Assembly: GCA_017556705.1 (NCBI GenBank)
Contig: JAFYMG010000013.1
Coordinates: forward strand, 60,135 to 124,134
Direction of reading: 5' to 3'
From: Paludibacteraceae bacterium
GTDB taxonomy: Bacteria > Bacteroidota > Bacteroidia > Bacteroidales > Paludibacteraceae
DNA length: 64,000 bases
This document shows positions 43,982 through 52,704 of this stretch, piece after piece. Position numbers and translations under genes: made by a program. Below the pieces are notes generated by a model. That model saw nothing but the letters and a program-made list of their open reading frames with translations. It ran no database searches and was not told where the DNA came from. The stretch's first letter is position 1, and the number at the start of each line of letters is the position of its first letter.

Positions 43982-44380
43982 ATGAAAAAGACAATCTTTT
44001 CTATTGCTATGTGCCTGATAGGCATGTGCAGCGCGTACGCAGTCAGTATGCCTGGTACTCCAATTGTATTTGTGGATATATATGGCGTAATGCCATGTGA
44101 TGACGGTCATAATGGCGATATGGGTGGTCGTCCTGATCCTACTCAAGAGGTTGTGGGTTCGATAGATGGTGATGATTTGAACATTGGTATCGTAGGTGGT
44201 GGAGGCATTGATGCGGGTGAGATCGGTGAAGTGATTGTGATTGATCCAGAGACGGGTGAGATCATTATTGAAGAAATCGTGATCGGTCAAACCTCGGTAA
44301 ACATCCCTAATCCAGATACATATACAGCGTATGTGACTGTAGGAGGTACTACTTATGCTGGTGAGTTTGTAGTGGAGTAG
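43982..44380 (+). CDS. Small acidic secreted protein
   Basis: The 132 residues begin with a signal peptide (MKKTIFSIAMCLIGMCSAYA) and continue into a Gly/Asp/Glu-rich mature part (GGGGIDAGEIGEVIVIDPETGEIIIEEIVIG) and a beta-strand end TYTAYVTVGGTTYAGEFVVE similar to the DUF3244-type tails of small Bacteroidales exported proteins. Function unknown. It has its own promoter and sits next to the TPR-LuxR regulator. Confidence 0.75.
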   Translation: MKKTIFSIAMCLIGMCSAYAVSMPGTPIVFVDIYGVMPCDDGHNGDMGGRPDPTQEVVGSIDGDDLNIGIVGGGGIDAGEIGEVIVIDPETGEIIIEEIVIGQTSVNIPNPDTYTAYVTVGGTTYAGEFVVE

Positions 44381-44659
44381 GTCACTAGTACAATTTCTTC
44401 CCTCCCTTGCGTGCTATATATTATATAAGGTAGTAGTGCGGGGGAGGGGGGAGTTACGGCAAGCTGAAGCAATTGATGCATATCTCGTGTCCAGTAAATG
44501 GTATGTATCCCGAGATGCATATTTGGGACAATCAGTTGCGGATTAAGTGTTGCTGTGATGTATTGCGTGTGCAACTCCGTCGTGAATATGATTTCCTGAT
44601 GTATCAAGCAATTAATAAAGATATGCGTAAAGAAATTAAGAGGATTTTGAGGTAAGGGG
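44381..44659. other. Intergenic with a possible short or broken gene
   Basis: After an imperfect GC-rich hairpin (CCCTCCC...GGGAGGGG, ~44402-44450) there is an open stretch, 44476-44655, that would encode ~59 residues (MHISCPVNGMYPEMHIWDNQ ... KDMRKEIKRIL). The frame stays open upstream of the ATG, so it looks like the end of a lost gene rather than an intact one. I do not recognise it. Confidence 0.4.
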
Positions 44660-44839
44660 TCAGAAAAGATTTTGTATTTAATTAGTGAGAATCCTCGTAT
44701 TACTACACGTAAATTAGTGGATATTATTGGAATTCATGAGCGAAATGTGGCACGAAATCTTAAAACATTACAGGAACGAGGCTTTCTTCGCCGCATAGGT
44801 GGTCGCAAAGAGGGCTATTGGCAAGTAGTAACACAATAG
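44660..44839 (+). pseudogene. Orphan winged-helix C-terminus
   Basis: A frame without start codon reads SEKILYLISENPRITTRKLV ... IHERNVARNLKTLQERGFLRR, then IGGRKEGYWQVVTQ and stop. It is the DNA-binding tail of a Fic or AlbA/RecG-like ATP-binding protein whose N-terminal part is gone. Its last 14 codons are the same as those of the small winged-helix gene at 54025-54291, and both are followed by the ACCGACTC element. Confidence 0.75.
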
Positions 44840-44880
44840 TAGCACTTTACCAACCGACTCACAACGTAGAGACAAATAGT
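44840..44880. repeat. ACCGACTC element, copy 3 (diverged)
   Basis: AGCACTTTACCAACCGACTC as in copy 2, but the second half reads ACAACGTAGAGAC. Confidence 0.7.
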
Positions 44881-44943
44881 AAAAATTATAACGATAAGTG
44901 AACTATCTAAAAACATCTTATAATACAATCAAGCCCCAATAAA

Positions 44944-46923
44944 ATGGCAAAAAACGATACAATATTAGTTGAGTCTATTTTAGAAGAAAGACAGAAGATC
45001 AATCACCCATCGAATGATGTCGGTGAAGTGTTTGAATTGTTTTCCAATGAGCAAATAATGCGAGACTACGACTTATGCCAGACTGATTTTCAATTGGCAA
45101 ATGTTGATGGGAAGGATGATGGAGGTATTGATTCGTTCTATGTGTTTGTGAACGGGATATTATTGAATGACAATCTGTCAGAATTCAGATATCCCAAAAC
45201 TCAAATAGAATTAACGGTTATTTTAATACAAAGCAAGCATGCTGAAAAGTTTGAGCAAAGTACTGTCAATTCATTATATACATCCATCGCTGAGTTGTTT
45301 GATTTGAGTAAAGATAATAGTAATCTTGATGGTGATTACAATAAAGAGGTGTTAGCCAAAAGACGCCAGTTTATTGCAGCATATAAAGCTACTGCTTGCA
45401 ATTTGTCAAATCTGAATTTCAAGTTCTATTATGCATCAATGGGAGATGTTGAAAATGTGGGAGAGAATACAATTGCACGAGCAGAACAAATTAAAACAAA
45501 GATGTCAGAATTGTTCAGCCAGTGTTCTTGTACCTTTGATTTTGTCGGTGCTTCTGAGTTGTTGGGATTATATCGAAAGCAAAACAATCGCAAATTAACA
45601 TTACCGTTCGTCAATAGCATATCAGCATCAGGAAAATGTTTTGTTGCTCTATGTAATATAAAAGACTACTATCGTTTTATTACAGATGAAAACGGGAATT
45701 TAAAGAGATTCATTTTTGATTCAAATGTCCGTGATTATATGGGACTGAATCATGTGAATGCTGATATTTTAGAGACGCTAAGTCATCAAGGAAATATAGA
45801 GTTTTGGTGGTTAAATAATGGTGTAACGATATTAGCGTCGTCTGCAGTGGATGTAGGAACGGCTTTGACAATTAATGATGTGCAAGTCGTTAATGGTCTC
45901 CAAACGTCTTATTCTATATACGAATACTTTAAGAATGGAGGAAGTGCCGATGATCGCAAAGTGTTGATTAAAGTTATTTCGTCTGAAATAGATGCCACTA
46001 GAGATAAGATTATCCAAGCTACGAATAATCAAACACCAGTAGAATTAAAATCGTTGTACGCGACTGATAAGATTCAACAAGATATAGAAGCGGCATTTAA
46101 GGATTATGATATATACTATGAGCGTCGTATAAATTTTTATGCGAACCAAGGCTTTGATAGAGAGAAAATATATGATATGATGTATGTTGCTGGAGCAAGT
46201 ATCGCTCTTTTGGCAAAATCTCCGGAAAGTGCAGTGACATTAAAGCAGAAGATGTTTAAAGAAACTGCTAAGTACGATGCTATATTTAATCCGGATTACG
46301 ATATTCGGGTTTGGCCGAAGATGGCTATGCTATTGCGAAAAATAGATAACACGCTGTTAGGCTCATCTATTTTCCGGAAATCAACTAATTCTGCAGATAA
46401 GCGTCTTAAAAAAGCACGGTATGTTGTTGGGCTGATAGTGTTAGGAAGGTTGTTCGGAACTTATAACTTTTCAGCAAAAAAGATTGCAGAAATGGATAAT
46501 AGTCAAATAACGGAACAGTACATAATGGAGGCTATGGTAATAGCAGGTTTTAGTGAAAGAGATTATTCAAAGCATCTTTCTCGCTGGAGAGTGGTTTGTA
46601 AACTTAATGCTGCTGAGAAGTGGAATATTGATGGAATGGAGTTCATTAAACATGTAACAAATGAATTTGCGCATCAAATTAACAATTCGAAAAGGAATCC
46701 TATCTCAATAGAAATAGTAGAACGAGTAAAAAGCATGTTAGCACCTCAGCCATGGCCAAGGGATGAACATAAACGTGTTGCCGCCTTATTACATATATCC
46801 AAAGCCCAAGTAGCAAAGGCGATAAAATATCTTATCAAGAATGGTGATTTCTACCAGCAAAAGGACGGAATCTTATATAACAAAGAAGGAAAAGTGATTA
46901 TTTCAAATGTAGTAAAATCATAG
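44944..46923 (+). CDS. AIPR-family protein (abortive infection phage resistance)
   Basis: At 659 residues. The AIPR core is visible as NVRDYMGLNHVNADILETL, FWWLNNGVTILAS, LTINDVQVVNGLQTSYSIYE and IIQATNNQTPVELKSLYATD. The N-terminus carries a PD-(D/E)XK-like set, DGGIDSFYVFV (~58-68) and TVILIQSKHAEKF (~90-102), so a nuclease domain is likely. The C-terminal ~70 residues look like a winged helix (RVAALLHISKAQVAKAIKYLIKNGDF). Family members protect against phages. It is the first gene of the right-hand defence island. Confidence 0.85.
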   Translation: MAKNDTILVESILEERQKINHPSNDVGEVFELFSNEQIMRDYDLCQTDFQLANVDGKDDGGIDSFYVFVNGILLNDNLSEFRYPKTQIELTVILIQSKHAEKFEQSTVNSLYTSIAELFDLSKDNSNLDGDYNKEVLAKRRQFIAAYKATACNLSNLNFKFYYASMGDVENVGENTIARAEQIKTKMSELFSQCSCTFDFVGASELLGLYRKQNNRKLTLPFVNSISASGKCFVALCNIKDYYRFITDENGNLKRFIFDSNVRDYMGLNHVNADILETLSHQGNIEFWWLNNGVTILASSAVDVGTALTINDVQVVNGLQTSYSIYEYFKNGGSADDRKVLIKVISSEIDATRDKIIQATNNQTPVELKSLYATDKIQQDIEAAFKDYDIYYERRINFYANQGFDREKIYDMMYVAGASIALLAKSPESAVTLKQKMFKETAKYDAIFNPDYDIRVWPKMAMLLRKIDNTLLGSSIFRKSTNSADKRLKKARYVVGLIVLGRLFGTYNFSAKKIAEMDNSQITEQYIMEAMVIAGFSERDYSKHLSRWRVVCKLNAAEKWNIDGMEFIKHVTNEFAHQINNSKRNPISIEIVERVKSMLAPQPWPRDEHKRVAALLHISKAQVAKAIKYLIKNGDFYQQKDGILYNKEGKVIISNVVKS

Positions 46924-47020
46924 TTGATTATATGAGACGCATAATATAACGCAATAAATCAATAAACCCATTATTAATCATAGGAGCAAGAGGATGCTAA
47001 TATGATTATAAAAAATATCA

Positions 47021-47404
47021 ATGACCAAGCAAAAGAAAATATTATTACTAGGTGGTGATTATTTGCTCATTCCTGTTATAAAGGCGGCGCATGAGTTGGG
47101 TTGCTATGTGATAACTGTAGATTATCTGCCAGATAATATCGCTCATACATATTCTGATGAGTATCAATATGCTAGTACTATAGATAAAGAAGCTGTCTTG
47201 GAGATTGCAAAAAGGTGTGAGATAGATGGAATACTAACATTTACAGATTCTGGAGTGGTTACGGCAGGATATGTAGCTGACCAACTTGGATTGCCAATGC
47301 CAGGACCATATGAGTCTATCCAAATACTTCAGAATAAGGGACTGTTTAGAAAATTTCTTGCTGAACATGGTTTCAATGTACCTAAAGCAAAGAGTCTATT
47401 CTAG
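47021..47404 (+). pseudogene. Truncated ATP-grasp enzyme (N-terminal domain only)
   Basis: 127 residues read KKILLLGGDYLLIPVIKAAHELGCYVITVDY ... ILTFTDSGVVTAGYVADQLGLP ... LQNKGLFRKFLAEHGFNVPKAKS, i.e. the pre-ATP-grasp domain and the first strand of an ATP-grasp ligase that normally runs to ~390 residues. A TAG ends it and no continuation is found in any frame. Such ligases occur in surface-sugar loci. Confidence 0.75.
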
Positions 47405-47555
47405 GAATATCGCAAACAAATTGACGGAATGATTCCAATTATGCAACGGAATAGAAGATAATTACAGGATAAAATGATGTATATTTGGGAGATTAAAAAA
47501 TAGACTAAAATCAACAATAACGCGTATTATTGTCCTATGATATCAAATAAACCAT

Positions 47556-48851
47556 ATGAAGTTGAACCGAAAAGACATATCAGATTGGATAATACATTTT
47601 GTTCATGATCGTCATCCAAAGGATGATATGTATGTGCTTGCAGACAACGCAAAGGAAACAGCACTTATGGAAGGAGATAATGTAGATGTAAAGATTCCCC
47701 ATTATTTTGATAAAGAAGGAATTCCTCATGACTTATCGGACTCAATAAGTGATAATGAATATCCAATTGATGAAGATGCTGCAGCTTTCGAGGTTTTAAA
47801 GAAAATCGTTCATGACGGATTTATTAGAAGCGGTTGGTCGTTCCGAAACTATGCACCTACAATCTATGGTCCTTCATCTGCAGTGTGCTTTACGGAAATG
47901 CCATTATATGCATTAATTGATTATGCTAAGGAAAGAGGCACTTATTCGGGTTACGTCGGAAATTACGGTATCGCTTTTAGAAAGAAAGAGTTGTTCGCTG
48001 TAGGGGCACGCCCGGTGATTTATGGATTGTCATCTACCCATAAAGAAGTAAATGAACATCATGATTGGGCAAAGTATGGATATCGAGTGTTAGATCCAGA
48101 TTGTGGCTTGGGGCTATATGAACAATATAGGTATGTTAATACAAATTTATCTCGTGAAAAAACCATAGATTGGACGCATGAAAGGGAGTGGAGATGGCCT
48201 CTGCGTGCCACTGAGGAATGGATAGCTGGGTTGCCATTCTTATTATCCGATGCATGGGGACCGCAATTTACAGATGTGTTAATTATTGTCAATACGGTAG
48301 AAGAACAAGAAGAGATACTGAATCTAATAAAAGGAATGTATGATGCAGGGGCTACAAATAGTGGAAGAGACTATAATACATCTTTGTTGCCAGTTATTAA
48401 GGTTGTCTCCATAGAATCACTAGCAAGGGAAGAAGTAGATTTGCTATCAGTTCGGATAGAAGATATTCCTTTCAAGCAAATGAAGATAATGCCTGCAATA
48501 AAAGTATCTGAAGTTGTGCGAGCGAAAGTGAAGCAACAGGTGCTTATTGCAGAACATAAAGGTGTAGAGGCAATAGCGGCATATAGAAAGTCGCATCCAG
48601 AACATATTACAAAACCATTTGATTGGGGACATGCTCATGTGTGTACGAATGAAATATCCGAGGTGACTCAGGCTTTATTGGAGGAAGAGCTTGCTCATAC
48701 ATTTTCAGACGGGAAGTACATTATATTTTTAGGGAAAGGAAATTGGCCTTATGACGATTCTACTTTGTTGTATGTGGGTGCAAAGGCTACGGCAGAATAT
48801 TTAACTAAAATATTCGGGCAACGATTCTATCCAGAAGTTACACCAGACTAA
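47556..48851 (+). CDS. AbiGi/DUF4427-like protein of the defence island
   Basis: 431 residues. The first ~290 residues resemble AbiGi-type or DUF4427-type proteins: GPSSAVCFTEMPLYALIDYAKERG, GYVGNYGIAFRKKELFAVGARPVIY, WTHEREWRW. The remaining part (KVKQQVLIAEHKGVEAIAAYRKSHPEHI...) is unassigned. AbiGi is a component of lactococcal abortive infection; here only the similarity of pattern and the location support a defence role. Confidence 0.55.
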   Translation: MKLNRKDISDWIIHFVHDRHPKDDMYVLADNAKETALMEGDNVDVKIPHYFDKEGIPHDLSDSISDNEYPIDEDAAAFEVLKKIVHDGFIRSGWSFRNYAPTIYGPSSAVCFTEMPLYALIDYAKERGTYSGYVGNYGIAFRKKELFAVGARPVIYGLSSTHKEVNEHHDWAKYGYRVLDPDCGLGLYEQYRYVNTNLSREKTIDWTHEREWRWPLRATEEWIAGLPFLLSDAWGPQFTDVLIIVNTVEEQEEILNLIKGMYDAGATNSGRDYNTSLLPVIKVVSIESLAREEVDLLSVRIEDIPFKQMKIMPAIKVSEVVRAKVKQQVLIAEHKGVEAIAAYRKSHPEHITKPFDWGHAHVCTNEISEVTQALLEEELAHTFSDGKYIIFLGKGNWPYDDSTLLYVGAKATAEYLTKIFGQRFYPEVTPD

Positions 48852-48913
48852 AAGATATTTTCATAAAACAAGTAACACATTCAGTATTATGAGTTATTAT
48901 AACAAGCAAGTTT

Positions 48914-49186
48914 ATGGATAAGCAGAAATTAGATATTGTTTTAGAAAAAGTGCTTGTAGAGGATCCTAAAAAGGATATACGTACCTATCGAATGTTATCT
49001 GACTCTGGATTGAAATTGATTCATCATGAATACGGTTTATATAATCCAAAGGAAGAACTTTTTGAACTAAAGATTAAGGAATTACCTTTATATGCTAGAT
49101 TGCGATTGGTGGTGGATTGGATATCTGGTATGACTGATAAATATGCATTAGAAACTTATCAAAAGTTAAGTGGAATAAAATTATAA
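48914..49186 (+). CDS. dGTPase C-terminal fragment (90 residues)
   Basis: The end LRLVVDWISGMTDKYALETYQKLSGIKL is the conserved C-terminal signature of HD-type dNTP triphosphohydrolases, which are ~450-500 residues. The HD catalytic domain is absent, so this is most likely a remnant, although it has an ATG and an intact frame. dGTPases deplete dNTPs during phage attack, which fits the surroundings. Confidence 0.65.
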   Translation: MDKQKLDIVLEKVLVEDPKKDIRTYRMLSDSGLKLIHHEYGLYNPKEELFELKIKELPLYARLRLVVDWISGMTDKYALETYQKLSGIKL

Positions 49187-49190
49187 CGAT

Positions 49191-49379
49191 ATGCCAAGTA
49201 GATATACAGAAAATACATTATGCCCAAAGTGCGGTGCAAAATGTCGGATAGTTGTTACCAATGGTATATGGCCGATGCGTTCGCAAGAAACAGGCATATG
49301 CCCCAACTGTGGAGCTGAAATTATTCGTAAAAATATCACAGGAGAGATTGAAGTGGAACTGCTTAATGAAGAATCATAA
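49191..49379 (+). CDS. Small zinc-ribbon protein
   Basis: 62 residues with two Cys pairs, CPKCGAKCRI and CPNCGAEIIR, i.e. a rubredoxin-like zinc ribbon. It starts 5 bp after the dGTPase fragment. Function unknown; the pair may be co-transcribed. Confidence 0.6.
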   Translation: MPSRYTENTLCPKCGAKCRIVVTNGIWPMRSQETGICPNCGAEIIRKNITGEIEVELLNEES

Positions 49380-49670
49380 TGAAAGCAGTTGCATCAGTAG
49401 TACAAAAAATAATACTTAGAAATACATTGTAGAAAATAATTATGACCCTAGGAATCATGCAATCATATTTTATGCCGTATATCGGTTATTAGTAGTTGAT
49501 GGCAGCCTCATGCTCTTCAATTCCTATGGAATGATTGGCTGGGGCGGAGGGCGCAAGCCTCTACTAAATTTTCTCTACGTCACAACGACGCTCCCCGCTG
49601 TTGTTTCCTTTCGAACTGCCAAGTCAAGGCAGTTCTCCACCTGAAGGAAGGGACTTGAGGTTCAAAGATT

Positions 49671-49694
49671 AAAGGCGGTCACCCGCCTTTTTTT
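49671..49694 (+). terminator. Intrinsic terminator
   Basis: AAAGGCGG-TCAC-CCGCCTTT followed by T4; could work on either strand. Confidence 0.75.
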
Positions 49695-50026
49695 GGAGTG
49701 AAGGTTGGTTTATAGGCAGCTGAGCTGCTAATTTAGAGGACGGCATCAAAGATACCTACAGTTTAGAGGTTAAAGGCGGGTGTTGATAACTTTTTCTTTC
49801 TCGGAAAACTTTTGGTTTTTTATAATAACGCAAGTGGCTTATTATGAGTTGCTTGCGTTTTTGTTTTGGATAACTTTGTAGAACTGTTGATAACTTTTTT
49901 TGCGAAAAAAGTTGCAGGAGTGGAGGAAATGTAGTAATTTCGAACATCTGCCTTGGCTTTAACCTCTCATAAACCTCGCACGCCAATTCCCTCGTAGCTA
50001 CATTCGCACAATGTAGCCCATATTAT

Positions 50027-50169
50027 AGAGAACTCGCATTATTTTATACAAATAGGTATCACCTTATCATATCCTATCCTCATCCATATACAAGCAAGCT
50101 TTCAATGGTTGTGGATAAGTCTATGAGATAGATAAATCTATCATTTGTATAAAATAATGCGAGTTCTCT
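50027..50169. repeat. Perfect 27-bp inverted repeat
   Basis: AGAGAACTCGCATTATTTTA + TACAAAT at 50027-50053 is exactly inverted at 50143-50169, with 89 bp between. Immediately inside the right arm is a palindrome GATAGATAAATCTATC (50127-50142). The right arm runs up to the -33 element of the next gene. Confidence 0.9.
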
Positions 50170-50199
50170 TGTATATGTACATTTTTTGTCGTACCTTTG
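50168..50199 (+). promoter_or_regulatory. Promoter with purine-rich RBS
   Basis: CTTG (50168-50171), 20 nt, TACCTTTG (50192-50199), then AGGAGG 7 nt before the ATG, an unusually strong Shine-Dalgarno for this genome. Confidence 0.78.
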
Positions 50200-50222
50200 T
50201 AGGAAAATAGGAGGAAAATGGT

Positions 50223-50912
50223 ATGGAAAATAAAAAGAAAAATAGCTTAGATAATTTGTCTCTAGATGTTACAAACGTCTTGTGTTCTTCTAATTTAAAG
50301 GATGTGTCTATAGATTTAGCGGAATTGACACTTGATTCTATCTTAAAGAACGAGGAGGCGTTAAAAAGTATACCAGTTGTTAAAACTTTGCTGAGTATAA
50401 TAGAAACTACAAAAAATATCTCCAATTATTTATTTTTGAAGAAAATAGTGACTTTTCTTACCAATGTCAAGAAAGTCAGTGCTAAAAATAGAAAGGAAAT
50501 GATTAATAAGATAGATAATAGCGGTGAATATAAGACGAAAGTAGGAGAAACACTGTTAAGTCTGTTAGATAAATGTGATAGCACAGAGAAAGCTGCTTAT
50601 TTAGGAACTTGGTTTGCTGCCTTTTTAAAAGGAAAAATTAGTTATGGTCTGTTTTTAAATGGTGCCCACATAATAAATAATGTTTTTCTGCATGATTTTG
50701 AGTATTTTCTTTTAGATGATGCGGATTGGATGATGGTCGAAGATGCGTACCAAGAAATAGCTGCAGGTCTATTTTACATCGACTTCACGTTTGCTTTTTG
50801 GGATGTTCGTAATTATGCAGATGGAAAACTTAATGTTGACGAAATTAGTGAAGCAGGGGCGAAAATAACACCTATAGGTGACGCTCTTCGTTCTATATTA
50901 AACCCAATATAA
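50223..50912 (+). CDS. Uncharacterised 229-residue protein
   Basis: I do not recognise the family. The N-terminal half (LDVTNVLCSSNLKDVSIDLAELTLDSILKNEEALKSIPVVKTLLSIIETTKNISNYLFLKKIVTFL) is helical with an amphipathic stretch, and the middle has KVGETLLSLLDKCDSTEKAAYLGTWFAAFLKGKISYGLFL. There is no signal peptide; the hydrophobic patches are short. It is a monocistronic accessory gene with a strong promoter and RBS inside the defence island. Confidence 0.6.
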   Translation: MENKKKNSLDNLSLDVTNVLCSSNLKDVSIDLAELTLDSILKNEEALKSIPVVKTLLSIIETTKNISNYLFLKKIVTFLTNVKKVSAKNRKEMINKIDNSGEYKTKVGETLLSLLDKCDSTEKAAYLGTWFAAFLKGKISYGLFLNGAHIINNVFLHDFEYFLLDDADWMMVEDAYQEIAAGLFYIDFTFAFWDVRNYADGKLNVDEISEAGAKITPIGDALRSILNPI

Positions 50913-51028
50913 CGTATATCGTTTAGAGACTGTGCTGGCAATTAGGTAGATATTTACTGCAGATGCTCTTTTGTTTTTCTTAACTCTTTATATACAAAGT
51001 ATATAATCAAATTTTTTAGAGCCAAAAA

Positions 51029-51060
51029 CTTGCAGGTTTGGTATATTTTTTGTACCTTTA
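51029..51060 (+). promoter_or_regulatory. Promoter of a long-leader transcript
   Basis: CTTG (51029-51032), 20 nt, TACCTTTA (51053-51060). The first good start codon is ~370 nt downstream. Confidence 0.6.
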
Positions 51061-51270
51061 CAGCCTGAAATAGGAGATGAATAAATAATGATGGGCTATT
51101 GCAGACACATTATTTATGTAACTCATCTATACAATTACCCGTTAATCCCGACGGTGAGCCGACGGTCAACCGACAGACAGCAAGTACTACCGAGGATTGC
51201 CAAGAGAAAATAGGATAACCCAGAATTGACGATAATTGTCTTTGAAAAAATAAAAATTCACTTATTGTAT

Positions 51271-51304
51271 GAGGTTCCTAGCGACATGTCGCTCTTCAAA
51301 CCTC
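51271..51304 (+). repeat. Strong hairpin in the leader
   Basis: GAGGTT-CCT, the palindrome AGCGACATGTCGCT, then CTTCA-AACCTC: a 6-bp outer stem enclosing a 14-bp perfect palindrome. Confidence 0.7.
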
Positions 51305-51432
51305 AAACAATATACCCTATGAATTGACAGTAATTGACGATTAAATTGACATAAATTGTCTTTAAATAACAACCTGATTTGTAAATATTTATGTAGCGTA
51401 GCGTATTTTTGTTTTAATAAAATCTTCATACC

Positions 51433-51792
51433 ATGGCAAAAATTGGAACAGCTAATCCCGTCGAAGCCGTTCAAGGCAAGTTAACCAGCAAGGACTCCGG
51501 CTATTTTTATGTGCGGAATGGTAAGCAATTTTATCGCACGCGTGAGGAAAACTATCAGCAGAACCAATCGCCGCGTCAAAAATGGAATTCGGCCGCTTTC
51601 GCCTTTGCACACAAGCAACTCCGTGCAATTGAGTCTGATGAATCTCAAATAACCTTGATGAATGCGGATTACGAAATGGCCAAGCACATCGCTCCAAACG
51701 GCAAATCCTATCCCACCGCCCACGCCTGGAAATTCAATTGCCTCATCCATGAATACAAACAAGCAAATCCGTATGAACCAGAATGTGAGTAG
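51433..51792 (+). CDS. Uncharacterised conserved-looking 119-residue protein
   Basis: Starts MAKIGTANPVEAVQGKLTSK and continues GYFYVRNGKQFYRTREENY...SPRQKWNSAAFAFAHKQLRAI. It is basic, soluble and GC-richer than its surroundings. The opening resembles small Bacteroidales proteins that begin by naming a GKxxKxxxxxxRxxNGK pattern, but I cannot give a function. Confidence 0.6.
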   Translation: MAKIGTANPVEAVQGKLTSKDSGYFYVRNGKQFYRTREENYQQNQSPRQKWNSAAFAFAHKQLRAIESDESQITLMNADYEMAKHIAPNGKSYPTAHAWKFNCLIHEYKQANPYEPECE

Positions 51793-52153
51793 GATAATGA
51801 TTACTATTTTTGTTGTTGGGCACTAATATAGCAGCGCTATATTCTTTTGCTCAAACAACAAAATATCTCCTTGATTTTTATTTGTTTTTCTAGCCCTCTT
51901 AAAGGGCGTATTTTTGTTTCCTACATAATCCTCGAATTGACAAAAATTGATGATTAAATTGTCACTAATTGTCGTTAAAAAACGAGTGAACGAGTGAATG
52001 AATGTACGAATGAGCGAATCGTTCAACATTAAACGTTAACTCGCTAAACGTTAAACGTTAATAACAATGATGCTCGCCTAATTTGCAGGAAATATTGAAG
52101 TATCCTTGCCTATAACCTCTAAACTATAGCACCATAGGTGCGTCCTCTAAACA
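51793..52153. repeat. Intergenic: family-2, family-4 and family-1 modules
   Basis: Contents in order: TAGCCCTCTTAAAGGGCGTA + TTTTTGTTT (~51892-51920, family 2); AATTGAC words; 51977-52062 family 4 (GAGTGAATGAATG...GAATCGTTCAACATTAAACG, then two TTAAACGTTAA); and GCACC-ATA-GGTGC in the TAG...CGTCC frame (~52126-52145, family 1). No gene. Confidence 0.75.
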
Positions 52154-52181
52154 GAAAAATCACAAGAAAATGTGATTTTTC
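52154..52181 (+). terminator. Hairpin GAAAAATCACA / TGTGATTTTTC
   Basis: An 11-bp perfect stem around AGAAAA, ending at the -33 element of the next promoter. Probably a terminator; it may also influence that promoter. Confidence 0.65.
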
Positions 52182-52212
52182 TTGCATATATCGCTTTTTT
52201 TTTGTATCTTTG
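52181..52212 (+). promoter_or_regulatory. Promoter of the second DUF3791 gene
   Basis: CTTG (52181-52184), 20 nt, TATCTTTG (52205-52212). Confidence 0.75.
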
Positions 52213-52243
52213 CACCCCAAATAGTAATTAGTAACCCAAGTAT

Positions 52244-52660
52244 ATGAGTGCATCTATTATTCCATTGAAAATATCACAATTGGCGTTGCTTGTTTCGCAG
52301 CGCAAGCATATCCCAGTGAGAGCTGCGTTGGGCTATATTTATGACTCGCCCTTTTATGCAAAGTTGTACGATGAAAATGCCAAGTGGTGGTATCTGGATA
52401 CAGAATCACTTTATCGTTTGTTGGAGCAAAGTTGGTTGCCTAGCGGACGTATCGTGTCGAATAATGTGATTGTATTTTTGACTTTCTGTGCGGAGAATTA
52501 TGCAAAAAAACATGATATGACCTCACTAGAGGCATACGCTCTCTTCCGTCGTTATGGAGTGGATGAATATCTGGTCAATGGATTTGACATGCTCCATACA
52601 CAAGGTGAGGACATGATTTTGCACGATATAGATATATTTATCAACAATCGAAAAAAGTAA
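52244..52660 (+). CDS. DUF3791-domain protein, copy 2
   Basis: 138 residues, differing from the copy at 24038-24454 at only a handful of positions (SWLPSG for SWLSQG, KKHDMTS for RKHNITS). Its DUF3990 partner does not follow after 5 nt as in copy 1: an ~860-bp segment carrying a GxxExxY gene between palindromic repeats now separates the two. Confidence 0.82.
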   Translation: MSASIIPLKISQLALLVSQRKHIPVRAALGYIYDSPFYAKLYDENAKWWYLDTESLYRLLEQSWLPSGRIVSNNVIVFLTFCAENYAKKHDMTSLEAYALFRRYGVDEYLVNGFDMLHTQGEDMILHDIDIFINNRKK

Positions 52661-52704
52661 TTTGAAACAAAAATACGGAATGAACTATAAACAAAGAAAT
52701 AGTT

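Larger units (their letters stand above)
49380..50222. other. 843-bp region without a clear gene
   Basis: It contains a perfect hairpin GAACTGCC-AAGTCAA-GGCAGTTC (49613-49635), a terminator (49671-49694), a family-1 relic GGACGGCATC-AAA-GATACCTACAG near 49738, two GTTGATAACTTTTT stretches (~49783, ~49884), and a long inverted repeat (50027-50169) carrying the promoter of the next gene on its right arm. Confidence 0.65.
50913..51432. other. 520-bp leader region with hairpin and AATTGAC repeats
   Basis: After a promoter at 51029-51060 no gene follows for ~370 bp. The stretch holds CGACGGTGAGCCGACGGTCAACCGAC (direct CGACGGT repeats), a strong hairpin (51271-51304), repeated AATTGAC(N)AATTG words, and a family-2 module (ATTTATGTAGCGTAGCGTAT, then TTTTGTT, ~51388-51415) directly before the next gene. 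Confidence 0.6.

Noticed and set aside
49756..49986. 76-codon minus-strand frame
   Set aside because: Low-complexity lysine/leucine-rich translation of AT-rich intergenic DNA; no start signals.
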